The position numbers were made by a program, and so were the translations under genes. A DNA stretch of 64,000 nt, taken from Lithospermum erythrorhizon (Eukaryota; Streptophyta; Magnoliopsida; Boraginales; Boraginaceae). This document shows positions 12,031 to 24,627 of this stretch, piece after piece; the stretch's first letter is position 1; each line of letters begins with the position of its first letter. The notes below the pieces were generated by a model that was not told where the DNA came from, did no database searches, and saw nothing but the letters and a program-made list of their open reading frames with translations. Where the stretch lies: NCBI GenBank assembly GCA_019722365.1, contig JADFUC010002135.1, forward strand, positions 248,001 to 312,000. Direction: 5' to 3'.

Positions 12031-15000
12031 TCACATACATTCTACATCTTCTTCTTGCTTTTCTAAAATAATGGTGGCAAGGGCAAGCCTATAGGCTGTT
12101 GATCTCAGATTTCTAACCAGAACGTAAATCTCCCTCCTCCTCTGTCTCGAACGCACCGCTCTCCACTGTTCCTCTCTCAGCTGAGCAAGCAGAGTTGCTT
12201 CACATAGAGCCATGGCGGCAGGCTTCTTACTACAACGGAATCACGGAATGATTTTAGAAGATAAATGTACACATCATAATGAATTGGGGCGAGTAATATT
12301 AAAATGAAACTATATGATCCCAATACAAATTTAAGGCACCAAATGAATCATTGTCATAGTACAAAGGACTAAAAGCATTTTTAAGGCTTATTTATTACCT
12401 TCCCCGGACAAATCCAGTTGTCACGAAACCAATTGGCCACCTAAACGACTCACGGATCAAAGGATCCCCTGGTAATTCAAGCTCCCATTCACCAGATGTT
12501 TGCTGTACAAATAATGATCCGAGAGAAGCCAGTGGCATTTGAACATGGTTTTCTTCACCTGACCTGCTAAAGAGTCGATAGTATCAACAACTGTAACTAT
12601 TGAGCATAAATAAATGAAGAAAAATAGATAAGCTGACTGTGAGACATTCATCAATGCTATAGAAAAAGGGATATCTTTCATTCCATCAGCTTAATTTAGT
12701 TAATTTCTTATTATTGCCTCAACCAAGAAGCAATATGCCCATTTCTGTGAACAATTAGCACAAAACCATACTTAAAGTTTGCGAAATAAAAAGGAAAATC
12801 AAGGAGAAGCAAAGAAAAGAATAGCACTGCAAATAAGACGACATATACCTCATCTTCAGTTTTGTCCTTCCTAGGGTTATTTACTCTATTAAGGGTCTCC
12901 AAGTCCAAGGGGGCGACACATTCTTACACCGGGTTTCATCTACTATATTTATCATATACATTCAGGTAATTTTCCGTTTCAGAGGTATTGGAGCATGTTG
13001 ATGTTAACTGGCATGCAAATAGGGTATCTATTTCCAACTAAATTCCAAGTAATGAGAAAACTAAAGATACTGCACATAAAAAAAATTACCTGATGACCCA
13101 TGATATTATATCAGCAACATGAGGAGCACAGACCACAGCACCGTCCTCAAAAGCCCCTTCCTTGTATGCATGCAAAAGAACTCTAAGGAAACATAATCCC
13201 TGGTTAGAGGATATTTGTGAGACACTTCCAACGGGAAGTTGTTCAAGTATTTTTTCATCTCTCATGCACTTAGATAGAGATTTCTTCATCTCAGGCACCT
13301 TTGGGAATAAAAGCAACTGGGTACCATTTATGTAATCCAAGAACTTGTTAAAAGAATCAGATGTCCTCGCTACAAATCCCCCGAGAGTGCTACCATGACT
13401 TTCAAAAGGTATGATATCAGATTCTTTAGCATCCAAGAGCCTAACTGAACTCTCATTCCTCACAGTACCAGTGACTTCAGATTGGTTTTGAATATCATTT
13501 GATTCAGAGTTAAGAAAAGCTAGACGAACACAACCCCATGGAGGTGGTACCGGAACCCTCAAGGGCCTCATAGAAGGTGGACGTAAACCTTCTTCCTCAT
13601 GAGAAATGGATGCCTTCAGAGCCATAAAACTAGAGTATGCATTAGAATCAGGGAAGTCAGAAGGGAAATTTGGTAATCCAACCTGCAAAGGATAATAATT
13701 AGTTAGATTCTTCAACTCATTTAACTCCTCAAAACCTAAAACATGAATATACTTACATCACATGCTATCCAGTGTTTCTCTCTCAAGCCTATGGCATGGC
13801 TACCATGGGAAACAAGAGGGATCCAGAATGTTCTGGTCCAACTTAATGGCAAGATAATCGACCATCTGAAGAAATTGGTAAATGAATAGCCATCAGGTTT
13901 TCTGTAGAATTCCACAGTATCTCGACTTGAGATAACTAATCTTACCACAATTACGCTACGCGTCAGGCTAAAGATTAAGGGAACAAAACTGGTAAGGCAT
14001 AAAACAAATGGAATGGATATTAAATGAATGCTTACCCTTTTACGGAGCCTCGGTTGGCATGATTTTTCAACAACATAATAGGGCATAACCTGGAACACTT
14101 CCCCTTGTCCGAAGCATTTCGTTTGGAAGTTTTTTCAAATATTCGATAAGACTGCATATGCTGGTAGTGCCTTTCATCGCATAAAACACTTTCTTCCTCT
14201 GGAGGATAAATTCCCAGGCTTGCATCCCATATGTTGACATTATTGCCTAAATTATCTTGTTTATGATCAAATGAGCTTGAATGCTTTGCTTCACAAACAT
14301 CAGTCGCCTCCTTAGACGTCATACGCGGATCTTTGACAGTAAGTGTCAAAATGGTTGGAATATTTTTATCTTCAATCCCAAGGATAGATGTACCCTCACT
14401 AGTTCCAGCATCAAACTTGTCGACAGAACAGTTATTTAACTGCCATGAATTTTCATAGGAACTGCGCAGGATTAGGAGAGGATGTAGCCACACCCATACC
14501 TTGCGACACAATGCATTTTTCTCAACCGTCTCTTGATTGCTGCAGGTAGGCCTCGGTTGCCACATGTAAGTCACTGGAGCAATAATCTGAGAGTTGGTTG
14601 AGCCACCAAAATGAAGCTACCAATAGAATCAAACCAATATCAGGTTTATATTTGTTTCACGAACTATTTATATTTTAATATCAATTCTAAGTCACTAACC
14701 ATAGCATCTTTATATATTAGGCCAGAAAGTATCTTAGTTGACGTAGTTTCACAATCAGAAGATGGAGAAGGTACCAATAGACTGTTCAGAATTATAAGCA
14801 AGATATCCTGCAACATAAACACTTAGTCGGATTATAGAACCATTTGGCCAAAGAAACATATATAGCAATCAATTAACATTTTTCAACCTTTCTTCTAATC
14901 CCTACTTATTGCAAGCCTGTCAATTATTTTTATGAACATATCATGAAATAACCAAATTCCAACAATATAGATGCCCAGCTTCTCGATCTGTTAACTAAAC

Positions 15001-15779
15001 TGAAACTAGAAAATACTGTGAAACTAAACAGATCCTATATCAATTCATTTGTATATTTTTTTTAATTACCTGGTCGAAGTTTTAAATTATAAAATGAGTA
15101 GGCATAAAAAACAAATGCTTGCCTCTGGACCCTCCAATTGGACAGCACTATAGTAGCTAGCATCATGTACAAGCACACCACACTTAAGTTTCTTTAAAAT
15201 AGCTCTAGAACCTCTCCCTCTGCATCATTTTACTCAAACCAATCAGAAATATAGAAATAGAAAAGAACATGATACTGGAAGAGGCAATAAAGATAACAAA
15301 TAGTTTGACCCCGTAACCCTGGATTACCTGCCGTGCGTATGGAGAGGAAGGTGGAACCCCCATCGCTTAGTCATGGTGAATCGTTTGGCATGCCATACAT
15401 GAGTTCTCAGCCATTTTGTCCCGTCTCCTGAAGTAGAAAAACCAATCACAGGGTTCTGTCGTAGTTCAGTCCTTCTACGTACATGACGAGGAGCCACCTC
15501 GTTTTTCTCATCACATTCCACCTTGTGATTGGATAAACCCTCTGCCTCCCGCTTTTTCTTGAATCTAGCATTTGCTCCCCGGTTATCAAAATCAGTTGTC
15601 CTTCTCCTCTTCTTTCGTTGTGAACGAAAATCATTATCCAATCGACTTGCAACAATTGACTGAAGTGTCTTTAGTTCGGCAGCACGTGACTCCGCAAATT
15701 TCTGAACAAAAAGAGTTCTTGGTGTAGCTGTTGATAGAGTAGGAGCTTGTTTTGCGCAACTGCTCATGTTTACCAACAT
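12031..15779 (-). CDS. POP1: POP1, protein subunit of ribonuclease P/MRP
   Basis: POP1 is the large protein of nuclear RNase P and RNase MRP, which trim tRNA 5' leaders and process pre-rRNA. Eight exons, read on the minus strand, join in frame to 767 codons plus stop: 15779-15328, 15219-15123, 14807-14700, 14616-14036, 13865-13757, 13682-13090, 12563-12399 and 12229-12031. Exon 1 carries the POP1 N-terminal block: a basic R-K-K-R-R-R stretch, then R-R-R-T-E-L-R, G-T-K-W-L-R-T-H-V-W-H-A-K-R-F-T-M-T-K-R-W-G-F. Exons 2-3 give H-D-A-S-Y-Y-S-A-V-Q-L-E-G-P-E-D. Exons 5-6 contain F-W-I-P-L-V-S-H-G-S-H-A-I-G-L-R-E-K-H-W (POPLD region). Exon 8 ends with E-I-Y-V-L-V-R-N-L-R-S-T-A-Y-R-L-A-L-A-T. Intron 2 uses a GC donor (AG|GCAAGC). 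The start is either 15779 or the in-frame ATG at 15767. It lies tail to tail with DUO1. Confidence 0.93.
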
Positions 15780-18528
15780 TCACAACCACCTTAAGAACAC
15801 TTGTACTTTTCAAATCTACAACCAATAAAGATAAACTTAATGGAAAACCAAATTAAATTTCACATTATAGTTTCTAAACATATAAACAACATAATGTTTT
15901 TTTTTTTAAAACATCCCAATAAGCTTAGTTAAACATCCTTAATCGATTAAACAATTGAAGATTAACATTGTTTTTCGAAACCCATTTACCATAACCATAG
16001 TATGATCCTCCTCCTTAGCATAAGTGCATAAATGAAAGAAAGGTCATCTAATTATATTGTCCAAGCACACTTATATACTGTAAATAAAATATCAAACAAA
16101 TCAAAACGAATAAAAATACACAATGAGCTTCAGAAAAGCACAATACATATATTAAAAATCCTTCCCTCATTCACTATTTTTTCTCTCAAGCATTTTAACA
16201 AACACTTTACTTCACAATGAATAATCCAAAGCAGGCCATATATTACTATTATAATATCACGACACGTGTCTTGTTTTTACTTTTTAAAATAATTTCGAAA
16301 CAAAAAAAATAAACCTAATCCTTAAACATGTGTACATAACGTTACAATAATTTAATACTAAAGTTAATAATAATAATATAAGACTGCCCAAAAATTAAGC
16401 ATTGTTTGGTGGAAATATACCATGATGCACGAAAATTTGATACTAATAATTTAATTAAGTTGAGAAATCTCGACAGTCTAAAGTCTTTTATTGCAATTCA
16501 GGCGGGAGAAAGGTTAAGGTAAGTATATATATTAGGGCTAATTTGGACCTAGTTTCAAGCCTACTTTATATTTACTGGTGGTCCAATTAGAGTTGGTCCA
16601 GCTAAGTTAATAAACCTACTTTAAAGTAATTTGATGAATACATATATGTTAACATATATTACTATTGATATACTTTATTATTACCATAATATTTTTGATA
16701 CAACTCAAAATTATGTATGTTTATTAAAGGTACAAAGATTGTTAATTTTAGTTTTTAAAATTGAATTGACATTTTTTAAATAGTTAGGATAGTTTATATT
16801 TATTTATCTTTATATTTTGATATATTAATTATTGTGTTCTTGTTTCTAAGTTTATGTGATAATTATGATTAAGCAACCTTCAAATGAAAAATCAGAATAC
16901 ATCTCTTGAAATTTTAAAAAGAAAGTTGTATAAGTGGAAGTGTACGATGCAAATCGATGAACACGCAATCCAAATTTTAGAGTAATCAGAGGAAAAAAAG
17001 ATATTTAGATGTGAAATATATTTTAGTTGATTTTGTATTAATGAAGTATACTTTCAAGTCCCAACAAATCAAAAATATATTTTAATTTTAATAATTTTCT
17101 ATTGTTCTTAAATAAGTTAGCTAGTTTTCATAGTAAATATGGAAAATACTTTCCGCACTAAAATAAAAAATTCTCCCACACTAATTGGATTTTTACCCTT
17201 TATATATATAAAAAAATAGAAATTAACATAATTTTTACCACAATTATTAATAGAATCAACCAAAAGTTCTCAAATCTCTCTCAAACTTCAAACCCTTATC
17301 AATCTCAAAGTATTCCCAAAATTGTTTTGCTTAGTTTTTGACATTGATTATGTTATATGAACCAAATGCCACTAGAGTATTTGGTGCATCAAAAACAAGG
17401 AGGACTGATGATGGAATCATACTCTAATTATGTCAAGTCTTCTAAATTAACAACATACGTTCATTATGTCAGACTGGAGATTGCTGCATTTGTGGAATAT
17501 GCAATCATCTGTTTTTGGCATCTGCAACATATGCCTACTGAATAATTCTAGCAGTACCATTTTTTTGACAAAAACCCACTAAAAATTGCAAAAAAATCTC
17601 AAGAGAATGACATATATATGGATTATTGAAAAATCCCATATAGTAAATGATCAACACTAATTATTAACAACAAACATAGATTATAATGACTTACAAATAT
17701 GATTCAGTTGTAGTTTAATGACTCAAAACAATTAAAACTAAAAGAAGAATATAAAAGGTATCAAAATTAATATATGCTTCTAGCTAGTATACTTGATCAA
17801 TTGTCTCTATTATGCAAAGTGTTCATCAATGTTCATTGACGTTTAGAAAACAATAATAGAGAGAATCATAGTAGCTATAATTTATTAGTGAGAAAAATTA
17901 AGTAATATGGTTAGCATTTGTCTAGAGAGAATCTATGAAAATGATGTATTAATTGGAAATAATCAATAAAATTAGTGCTTATTATAATTATTTTCATAAT
18001 GAAAGTATTATCATTCATTCATTCTATTTTCCTGTATATAATCTTTATTTCAAACGAAAAGAATTCTGAATAAATTACGATCACGTTTAATTAACTTTGT
18101 GAGTCTTGTCATTATTTTTCCCGAACTGTAGAACTCCCAACTAACTCCATATATATTGAAATTATACAAAATTGAGTTGGGCTAAGGGCTGCTAGAGTCA
18201 CTTCGTCAAGGCAAAATATGAGTATTTAATTTAAAACGTGGTCCGTATAAATGATGGAATGAAACGTCATTTTTTGGCTACCTTTAATTAAAACAAACCC
18301 CACGTCTTTAAAGTGTATGCAGCGACACTTTTTCTTTTTTCATTTATTTTCCCTATCCCAAATACTAGGCAGTAGTAGTAATTAGTTTCACATTCGACTT
18401 TTATCAGTTTTCATGCAAATCATTGAAATTATATATATGCCTACTAAGCCTTGATTTCTTCTGCACCAAAACACCAAACATTCTTTCCTACTACCTAGTA
18501 CTATTAAAGTATTTTCTTCTGCATCCTT
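15780..18528. other. POP1-ERF divergent spacer
   Basis: AT-rich DNA between two divergently transcribed genes, so it should contain both promoters. 18200-18320 has several ACGT cores (AACGTG, AACGTC, CACGTC) near the ERF gene. A 25-codon open frame starts at 17350 and is discussed in the findings. No other gene is supported. Confidence 0.5.
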
Positions 18529-18533
18529 TATAA
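18529..18533 (+). promoter_or_regulatory. Candidate TATA box of the ERF gene
   Basis: TATAA inside CCTTTATAAGTT, 85 bp upstream of the ATG at 18618, a plausible distance for a short 5' UTR. A second TATATATA run at about 18431 is an alternative. Confidence 0.4.
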
Positions 18534-18617
18534 GTTCATATTATTGTCCAACATATATGTATCAATGTATGTTTGCCCCTTCATCCTAAATCTTGATTGT
18601 GCCACTACAACATCACC

Positions 18618-19232
18618 ATGAAAGACCAAGAAAATGAAACAACAAACGAACAAGAAGGAAAGAACAATAATTCCAATAAAATTGATGATGGAAAACACCC
18701 GATTTATCGAGGTGTGCGAAAGCGAAGCTGGGGAAGATGGGTGTCGGAAATTCGCGAACCGAGGAAGAAATCAAGAATTTGGCTTGGTACATTTGCCACA
18801 GCTGAAATGGCAGCTAGAGCCCATGATGTTGCAGCACTAGCAATCAAAGGCCACTCTGCCTACCTTAATTTTCCAGACATAGCACATTTGTTACCTCTTC
18901 CTACCTCTAAGTCTCCTAAAGATATTCAGGCCGCGGCAGCCAAGGCCGCGACTTTAGTACCTCTTCCGGAAAGCCACCTTAATAATGGTAGCTCACCGGA
19001 AGATACTCCTACGTCTTCGTCCGATGATCATGCTACTAGTGAGTCCTCTGCTTCACCTAGGCCTACACATAAAAACGATGATCCGTTTCATGATTTGCCT
19101 GATTTATTCATCAATTCAAGTCATCACATTGATGAGTTGTGTTACTCAATTTCGTGGAAAATTTCAGAAACTGATGAGTCCATTTATAATGATGGATATT
19201 GGCATGAAGATCAATCATTTCCGTGGGATTAG
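18618..19232 (+). CDS. DREB-type AP2/ERF transcription factor (A-4/TINY-like)
   Basis: Single-exon gene of 204 codons. After an acidic, Asn-rich leader, the AP2 DNA-binding domain runs from about Y30 to P86: [19 protein letters not shown], then I-W-L-G-T-F, then [14 protein letters not shown], ending L-N-F-P. The W-V-S-E-I-R-E-P and [10 protein letters not shown] series is the DREB-side pattern, which binds DRE/CRT elements. The following [12 protein letters not shown] helix is typical of the A-4 group (TINY, ERF034-043). The rest is Ser/Thr/Pro-rich with an acidic D-L-P-D-L-F patch, and the protein ends in an acidic, aromatic tail. The start is the ATG after CATCACC; an upstream GTG at 18597 in the same frame is not needed. 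I cannot assign an individual family member. Confidence 0.92.
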   Translation: MKDQENETTNEQEGKNNNSNKIDDGKHPIYRGVRKRSWGRWVSEIREPRKKSRIWLGTFATAEMAARAHDVAALAIKGHSAYLNFPDIAHLLPLPTSKSPKDIQAAAAKAATLVPLPESHLNNGSSPEDTPTSSSDDHATSESSASPRPTHKNDDPFHDLPDLFINSSHHIDELCYSISWKISETDESIYNDGYWHEDQSFPWD

Positions 19233-20764
19233 AGAAATAATGGTGCATCAATTACGTGCAAACAGGCGAACTCGTACCCGTAATAATTGTTTTATGTATC
19301 ATATTAAAAAATCAATTTCCTCGTAGTATAGGGGCGAAGCCAAGGGGTCATCATGATCTACTTTATAAATAATCTAGAATATTTTATTTTTGGTGAGTTA
19401 ATTCACAACGATCCGTATAATGACGAAGCCACCTATTTCTAAAAAAATTTAAAAATTAGTGATTTAGTCCCCGGAGCAATGGCTTTTGTGCATTATCCTT
19501 TCATAGCGATCAAGGCTGTTAAAACTAACATCAAATGAATATCAGGGACCATATTCTCAGTTTGTGGGTCAGTTATATTCTAATTCTCCACATTCTTCTT
19601 TTTGATTCCCCGCACAATTCTTTACATCTATTTTATTATCATTTTACTGTTGATCCAAAATAATCTCTACAAATGATTTACTCATTTGACAAAATAGGCA
19701 CTAAGATAAATTTAGAAAACAATTGATGAAATCAAATCTAAATACAATTTTAATGGTCTCAGCAGTTTTTATAATTATTAATGAATATAAAAAATCTAAA
19801 TATTTGAATTACATTCAATTTACAGGTTGTAATTGAGCTTTCTTTTCCTTTATTCTTGTTACTGTGAATGAAAAAGCAAGTGGTTCTTCATAACTAGCTA
19901 CTAATTCCACTACTATATTGCGTATGAAAAGAAACTCTTGAAGTGATCCCCGCTTCTGCTATTCATAAATAGGTACTAATTCCACGACATTGATATCCCG
20001 TTTTATTAGTCACATTATTTGATGATGATAAAAAAAACTATTGGTCTATAGATTAAGCTACAAATAAGTCACCAATTGAACATTTTATACTCGTCCGTAT
20101 TATTAGTTCATTCAAATTTCTTAAAAAATGTATATAATTCTAAGAAAAGCTAATTAATGGGGACATGGAGAATATTTTTCTACATGCTCAAGTTATTCTC
20201 ATCCATATGCAAGGAATCCAATAAACGTGGGTGCAAAAATTCGCATGTGATTTTGATACCATGCATGAGTAATTGAGCATGACATTTGACCTTTTCACAA
20301 AGAACATTCAGTTTATTTTCAAATTAACCACCAAAATGTTGACGAAACCTTATTACAAAAAAAAGATTACGTGTGGGTAATCATCATTAACAAGTTAGCC
20401 ATTCAATAATTGTGAAAGAGTGGTAGTATTCATTTGATTAATGAAATTATTAAGTAACATCGCTAATACTTATTTTATTTATATCAACTGATCATGTTGG
20501 AGAAACAATCCAAAATAACTTAGTGCGTACGGAGTCAAAATAATGACTTCATACAAATTCTTAGCAAATTAGGATTAATTTTTTCTCATTTAAATTTGTA
20601 CTCCATCACAGAGTTAATTACAAAGAATTGGTCCCAAGAATATGATCAAGTTGACTGTCTTCCGCACAAGCATCTATCCTGTGATAGTTAGCCTTCCCAA
20701 TTTTAACGCTTCCTCGCGAAAATTTAACGCTCTTCGCCGATCGTATTGGCCCATTTTTCGTGAT
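19233..20764. other. ERF 3' flank and spacer
   Basis: AT-rich. The first 100-200 bases should be the ERF 3' UTR. No coding frame with recognisable motifs. The stretch at about 20640-20764 may be a poorly conserved extension of the left arm of the fold-back element that follows. Confidence 0.4.
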
Positions 20765-21615
20765 CACCTCAATTTTTAAGAGTTTCTGCATTGATTTATA
20801 TTATAAGTTGTAAAGTTGCGTAATAGCCTCATACTGCATAAACTGGGCTCTCATTCTACCCATAACACTTTTAATATTACTATTTTTGTAAGATTTGAAA
20901 AATATTTATAGATTAAGATTTTAAGGTATATTAAACAAATATTTTAAGATAATTATAATATTATTTTAAAATATTTTTATATAAAACTATATTTTATTAT
21001 AAGTTTATTATCCTATATATTTATTATAAACTATTCATTAATTTTTTTTACTATACATTAAATATATCAATCATATATATATAAACAAATTAAAAAGAAT
21101 GATTATATAATACTCCTCCATTTTGTATAGTTGTTTCAGCTTTTGTACCTAAAAAAATTATTTTTTTATAGTTGAACTTTTAGCATAATAAATAGCATTT
21201 TTACATTTTCAATGTACTTTTTGACTGCTTCTTCTCTTGAAATAAACAAACAACCAATCATATTATTTTAATTGATTGTCACTCTATATTTTCAATGCAC
21301 TTATTGACTATTTTTTATTTTTCTTAATCTATGTGCAAAGTGCTAAAACGACAACTAAAAAAAACGGAGGGAGCATTAATTTATTTAATGTAACCTTTAT
21401 TAAATTATTTCAAATAATATTATATTACACTTAAAATATTTAATTTTAATATACCTTAAAATCTTAAGCTAGAGATATTTTTTCAAATATTACAAATTAA
21501 AGTAATTATTATTGGGGTGTTAGTAATCAAATGAAAGAGTTTTGGCTCAGACACCAATGTATGATCATTTACGCAACTTACAATTTACAAGACACAAACT
21601 CTTCAAAAATTATAT
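20765..21615. mobile_element. Fold-back (long-TIR, MULE-like) element
   Basis: The left arm (about 20765-20945) and right arm (about 21440-21615) are inverted copies of each other. Shared landmarks, reading inward from the left arm, are AATTTTT(A/G)AAGAGTTT, TAAGTTG...GTTGCGTAA, a GGGCTC/GAGCC-containing middle, AACAC and AAGATTTTAAGGTATATT. The AAGATTTTAAGGTATATT block is an 18-base near-perfect match. Arms of at least 170 bp with a noncoding middle fit a non-autonomous Mutator-like or fold-back element. The outer limits are not sharp, and I could not read a target-site duplication. A separate MITE sits between the arms. Confidence 0.6.
21113..21373. mobile_element. Stowaway-like MITE, copy A (nested)
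   Basis: About 261 bp with ends CTCCTCCATTTTG... and ...AAAAAACGGAGGGAG, inside the fold-back element. It has two internal copies of a TTTTCAATGNACTTNTTGACT block and ends with a GCTAAAACGACAACTAAAAAAA tail, all shared with the copy at 24368-24627. No coding capacity. Confidence 0.75.
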
Positions 21616-23733
21616 TTTGACCCAAAATGAGCAAAATCAAGTAAATTATAACGACACAGCTTAAATTGTGACTAAACAAGACACGCGCATACACTATCTG
21701 GTGACCACATCAAGCACGCGCCACTAATCGACGGTAAAAGACAACTCAATTATACTTCTAGCACTCATCGATGCACTAAGCCTCCATCGCCAAAGACAGA
21801 TTTATTGGTTGTAATAATGACTTAATTAGTATGATCCCATTTGAGATTTAGTATAAATCTAACATCAGAAAAAAACAATTATCCTATTATTTTTAAAATT
21901 TGTATCAAGTCACTATTTTGAACTAATAATTTAATTTGGAATTTTCTCCAACATGATCACTTAGTATAAATAAAATAAGAAGTAATTATTAGTGATGTTA
22001 ACATCCAAAGACAAAAACAATGGTAACACATTTATATATATGTACAAAGTGGTGAACCATATTTAATTAAAGGAGTAGATAGAATGTCCTCTCCTCAACT
22101 CGTCTCCCAGCCAATGGAGGAACTAAGTCACTAAAGTCTAAAGGGAGCTGGAGGAGCCAGTCGATCCCTCACCCCATTCATAATTTTTTGAAAAATACAC
22201 TTTTATTTTTAAAAGTAAAATATAATTATTCATTTTTCAAATATTATTTTACCCATTCCCTCATATATATTATATTTATTTTATTATCTGGTATTATCGA
22301 TTTCCTCGTCACCTCTATATAAAAAATTTATTTGATTTGTCCAATCACCCATTGCTAGCTCCCAATCAACTACCATAAAAATGCGAATAGCATCATCTCT
22401 TTTAAAATGGTAACAGGATCATCTTTTTTATTCACTTTCCATAGTAGTAATTATTATTAGTTGTAAAAAATAGAACGTATCTTTCCTACAAGTCTATAAA
22501 GTATCTTTATTGAGCCTAATTTAATAAATTGCCCTTATAATGGTGATCAAAATACATTTCGATCCTAAATAATTGGGGATCAAGAAGGGCTGGCCCGAAT
22601 ATTTGTGAAACATGTTGGAGTTTATTAGTCGCTATTTTAACGGAGCAATAAATTGACGGTCAAAACGTGGTTTCGAGCTCCACTTGCAGTAAACTTAATA
22701 TTTTGATAAACATGGGGAAAAATTTATTTCAATTACGCTGGCGCAAAATTAATATTGTTATGAACTTTCAAATAAAATGCTATTTTCTACGATTTTGTTT
22801 CTAAAATGCTAATTATCATTTTTCACAGTAACAAGTCATCTTGCTCTTCATCATCAACATATTTTTCTTTCCTTTGCTCAACATCTTATAATTTCGTAAA
22901 CAAGGAACGAAACGGGCTTGGTGGTGATGGAGAAGGGGGGTGGTTTTCAAATTTCAGATTTAGTTTATTTTGGATGTAAATTTTATAATTAAGCTGCTCC
23001 CAAAATTTATAAAAATTATAAAATTATCCGAAATTTGATTCCAATCATATTTGACGTTAAATTTTAATACCTCCGTTAAAGTCTTTTACTCAAACCGCAA
23101 ATACTTTGCTAATATCCGAGACAAACCGCAACAGCTTCAACTATCCTAATCAAAGCTGTAACTTAATCCTACTCGGTGACCATTTTCACAATTACCTCTA
23201 TCTCTATTTCATTCACTAAGTAGGTAGGTATGAAACTTGTATGGTAAAAAATATATCCCTGATAAAATGATGCATATTCATTCAATTCATGATTATATAA
23301 TCACATCAGGAATGGGTGCGTAAATCATGTTGGACTAATTTTTAAGAGTCATGGAACCGTACCACTGGAGGAAATAATCAAGGTCATTTCAATTGGACGT
23401 TTCTAATATTAGAAGGGGTTAATTTCGAGTAGGCCTTTATCTGTTCTCCCTCAATTATCAGTTCTGAAAGCCATACCTTCATGCATGCACGCCTCAAACT
23501 TATTAGCCTTGTCGCTTCATCTCGAATCGGTTGGTCATGCGATTAATTTTGGACAATTGTTTTAGCTATATTTTTTGACAATATATATTTCTTCTTAGAC
23601 TATCTTGAATTGGTGGTAGATTAGTATTTTCAATGTAATAAGTTAATAAAGGTCAAGAACTATTTGAACCATTGTGAGTTGATTTTAGTATGTGATAAAT
23701 TAATTTTTAACACAATATTAATTAAAGATCACA
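21616..23733. other. Repeat-rich spacer without genes
   Basis: AT-rich noncoding DNA. Some stretches (about 22900-23250) look like old transposon sequence but have no readable ends. Nothing else supported. Confidence 0.35.
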
Positions 23734-23748
23734 CGTGATTAATAATAA
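23734..23748. repeat. SINE target-site duplication, copy 1
   Basis: CGTGATTAATAATAA, an exact 15-bp match to 23851-23865 on the other side of the SINE. Confidence 0.8.
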
Positions 23749-23850
23749 CATTTTTTTTAAACCCACCCACCGCCCCCTTACAATGAGAATCGAACCCAGG
23801 ACCTCTAAGTTACTGAAAAGCCTCTTAACCACTAGGTTATTCGATGTTCT
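23749..23850 (-). mobile_element. tRNA-derived SINE, minus strand
   Basis: Read on the minus strand, the 102-bp insert has a pol III A box (TAACCTAGTGGTTAAGAGG), then about 30 bp further a B box (GGTTCGATTCTC), a G-rich segment and a terminal A-run (AAAAAAAA). This is the structure of a plant tRNA-derived SINE. It is flanked by identical 15-bp direct repeats, the expected result of target-primed retroposition. It is short, so either a minimal family or a 3'-shortened copy. Confidence 0.82.
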
Positions 23851-23865
23851 CGTGATTAATAATAA
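23851..23865. repeat. SINE target-site duplication, copy 2
   Basis: Second exact copy of the 15-bp CGTGATTAATAATAA repeat. Confidence 0.8.
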
Positions 23866-24367
23866 GATTACTTGTATATTTGTTGGTATGGTGAACCAAA
23901 TTACAACTAAGGAAAGATATTGAGGAGTTATGTCCAACATTTGTAAATGTGAGTTGATAAGTCATGAGTTACTTCTTGAATTGTCAATTATTATATTATA
24001 TTGTTAATTGGTGGTAAAATAGAACCAATGAATTTTAACATTGAAGACTATGTGACGGAGCTTTTCCTTTATATAAGTACCAAGCTAGAGTAGTTATGTA
24101 AATTGTTACTAAAGTATATTTCAATGGATCCCCATTCCCTAAACTAATTCCAATAATCTACCATTTTCTCTAATTCAAGTAATAAAAATGGATTGGCTGA
24201 AAAGGAACTAGAGGATTTTTGAAGACATCAGGCAGAGGCAGAAGTAGTGGCTGCGAAATGTGTATATGCAGTTAGGTGTAGTGTTAATAGTTGGACAGGA
24301 ATAGCTAGAAATAAAGTTAATTGAAGAATTTGTATAGATTGGGAGTTTGACTTAACTATCTTTGATA
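23866..24367. other. Spacer without recognised features
   Basis: AT-rich noncoding sequence between the SINE and the next MITE. Nothing recognisable. Confidence 0.35.
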
Positions 24368-24627
24368 CTCCATCCGTTTCTTTTTATACTGCTGCTTTTT
24401 GGGTAAAAAAAAAATATTTTTATAGCTTGTTATTATTTTAGTATAATAAATAGCTTTTTTACATTTTCAATATACTTTTTGACTATTTTTTCTCTTGAAA
24501 TAAATAACCAACCAATGGTATTGTTTAAATTAATTGTCATTCTATATTTTCAATGTACTTTTTGACTATTTTTTTTCCTTAATCTATATGCAAAGTGGTA
24601 AAACGACAACTAAAAAAACGGAAAGAG
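24368..24627. mobile_element. Stowaway-like MITE, copy B
   Basis: Same family and orientation as the MITE at 21113-21373. It starts CTCCATCCGTTTC after TA and ends ACGGAAAGAG before TA. The internal TTTTCAATNTACTTTTTGACTATTTTT blocks and the GGTAAAACGACAACTAAAAAAA end are shared. Its termini are more diverged than those of copy A. Confidence 0.72.
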
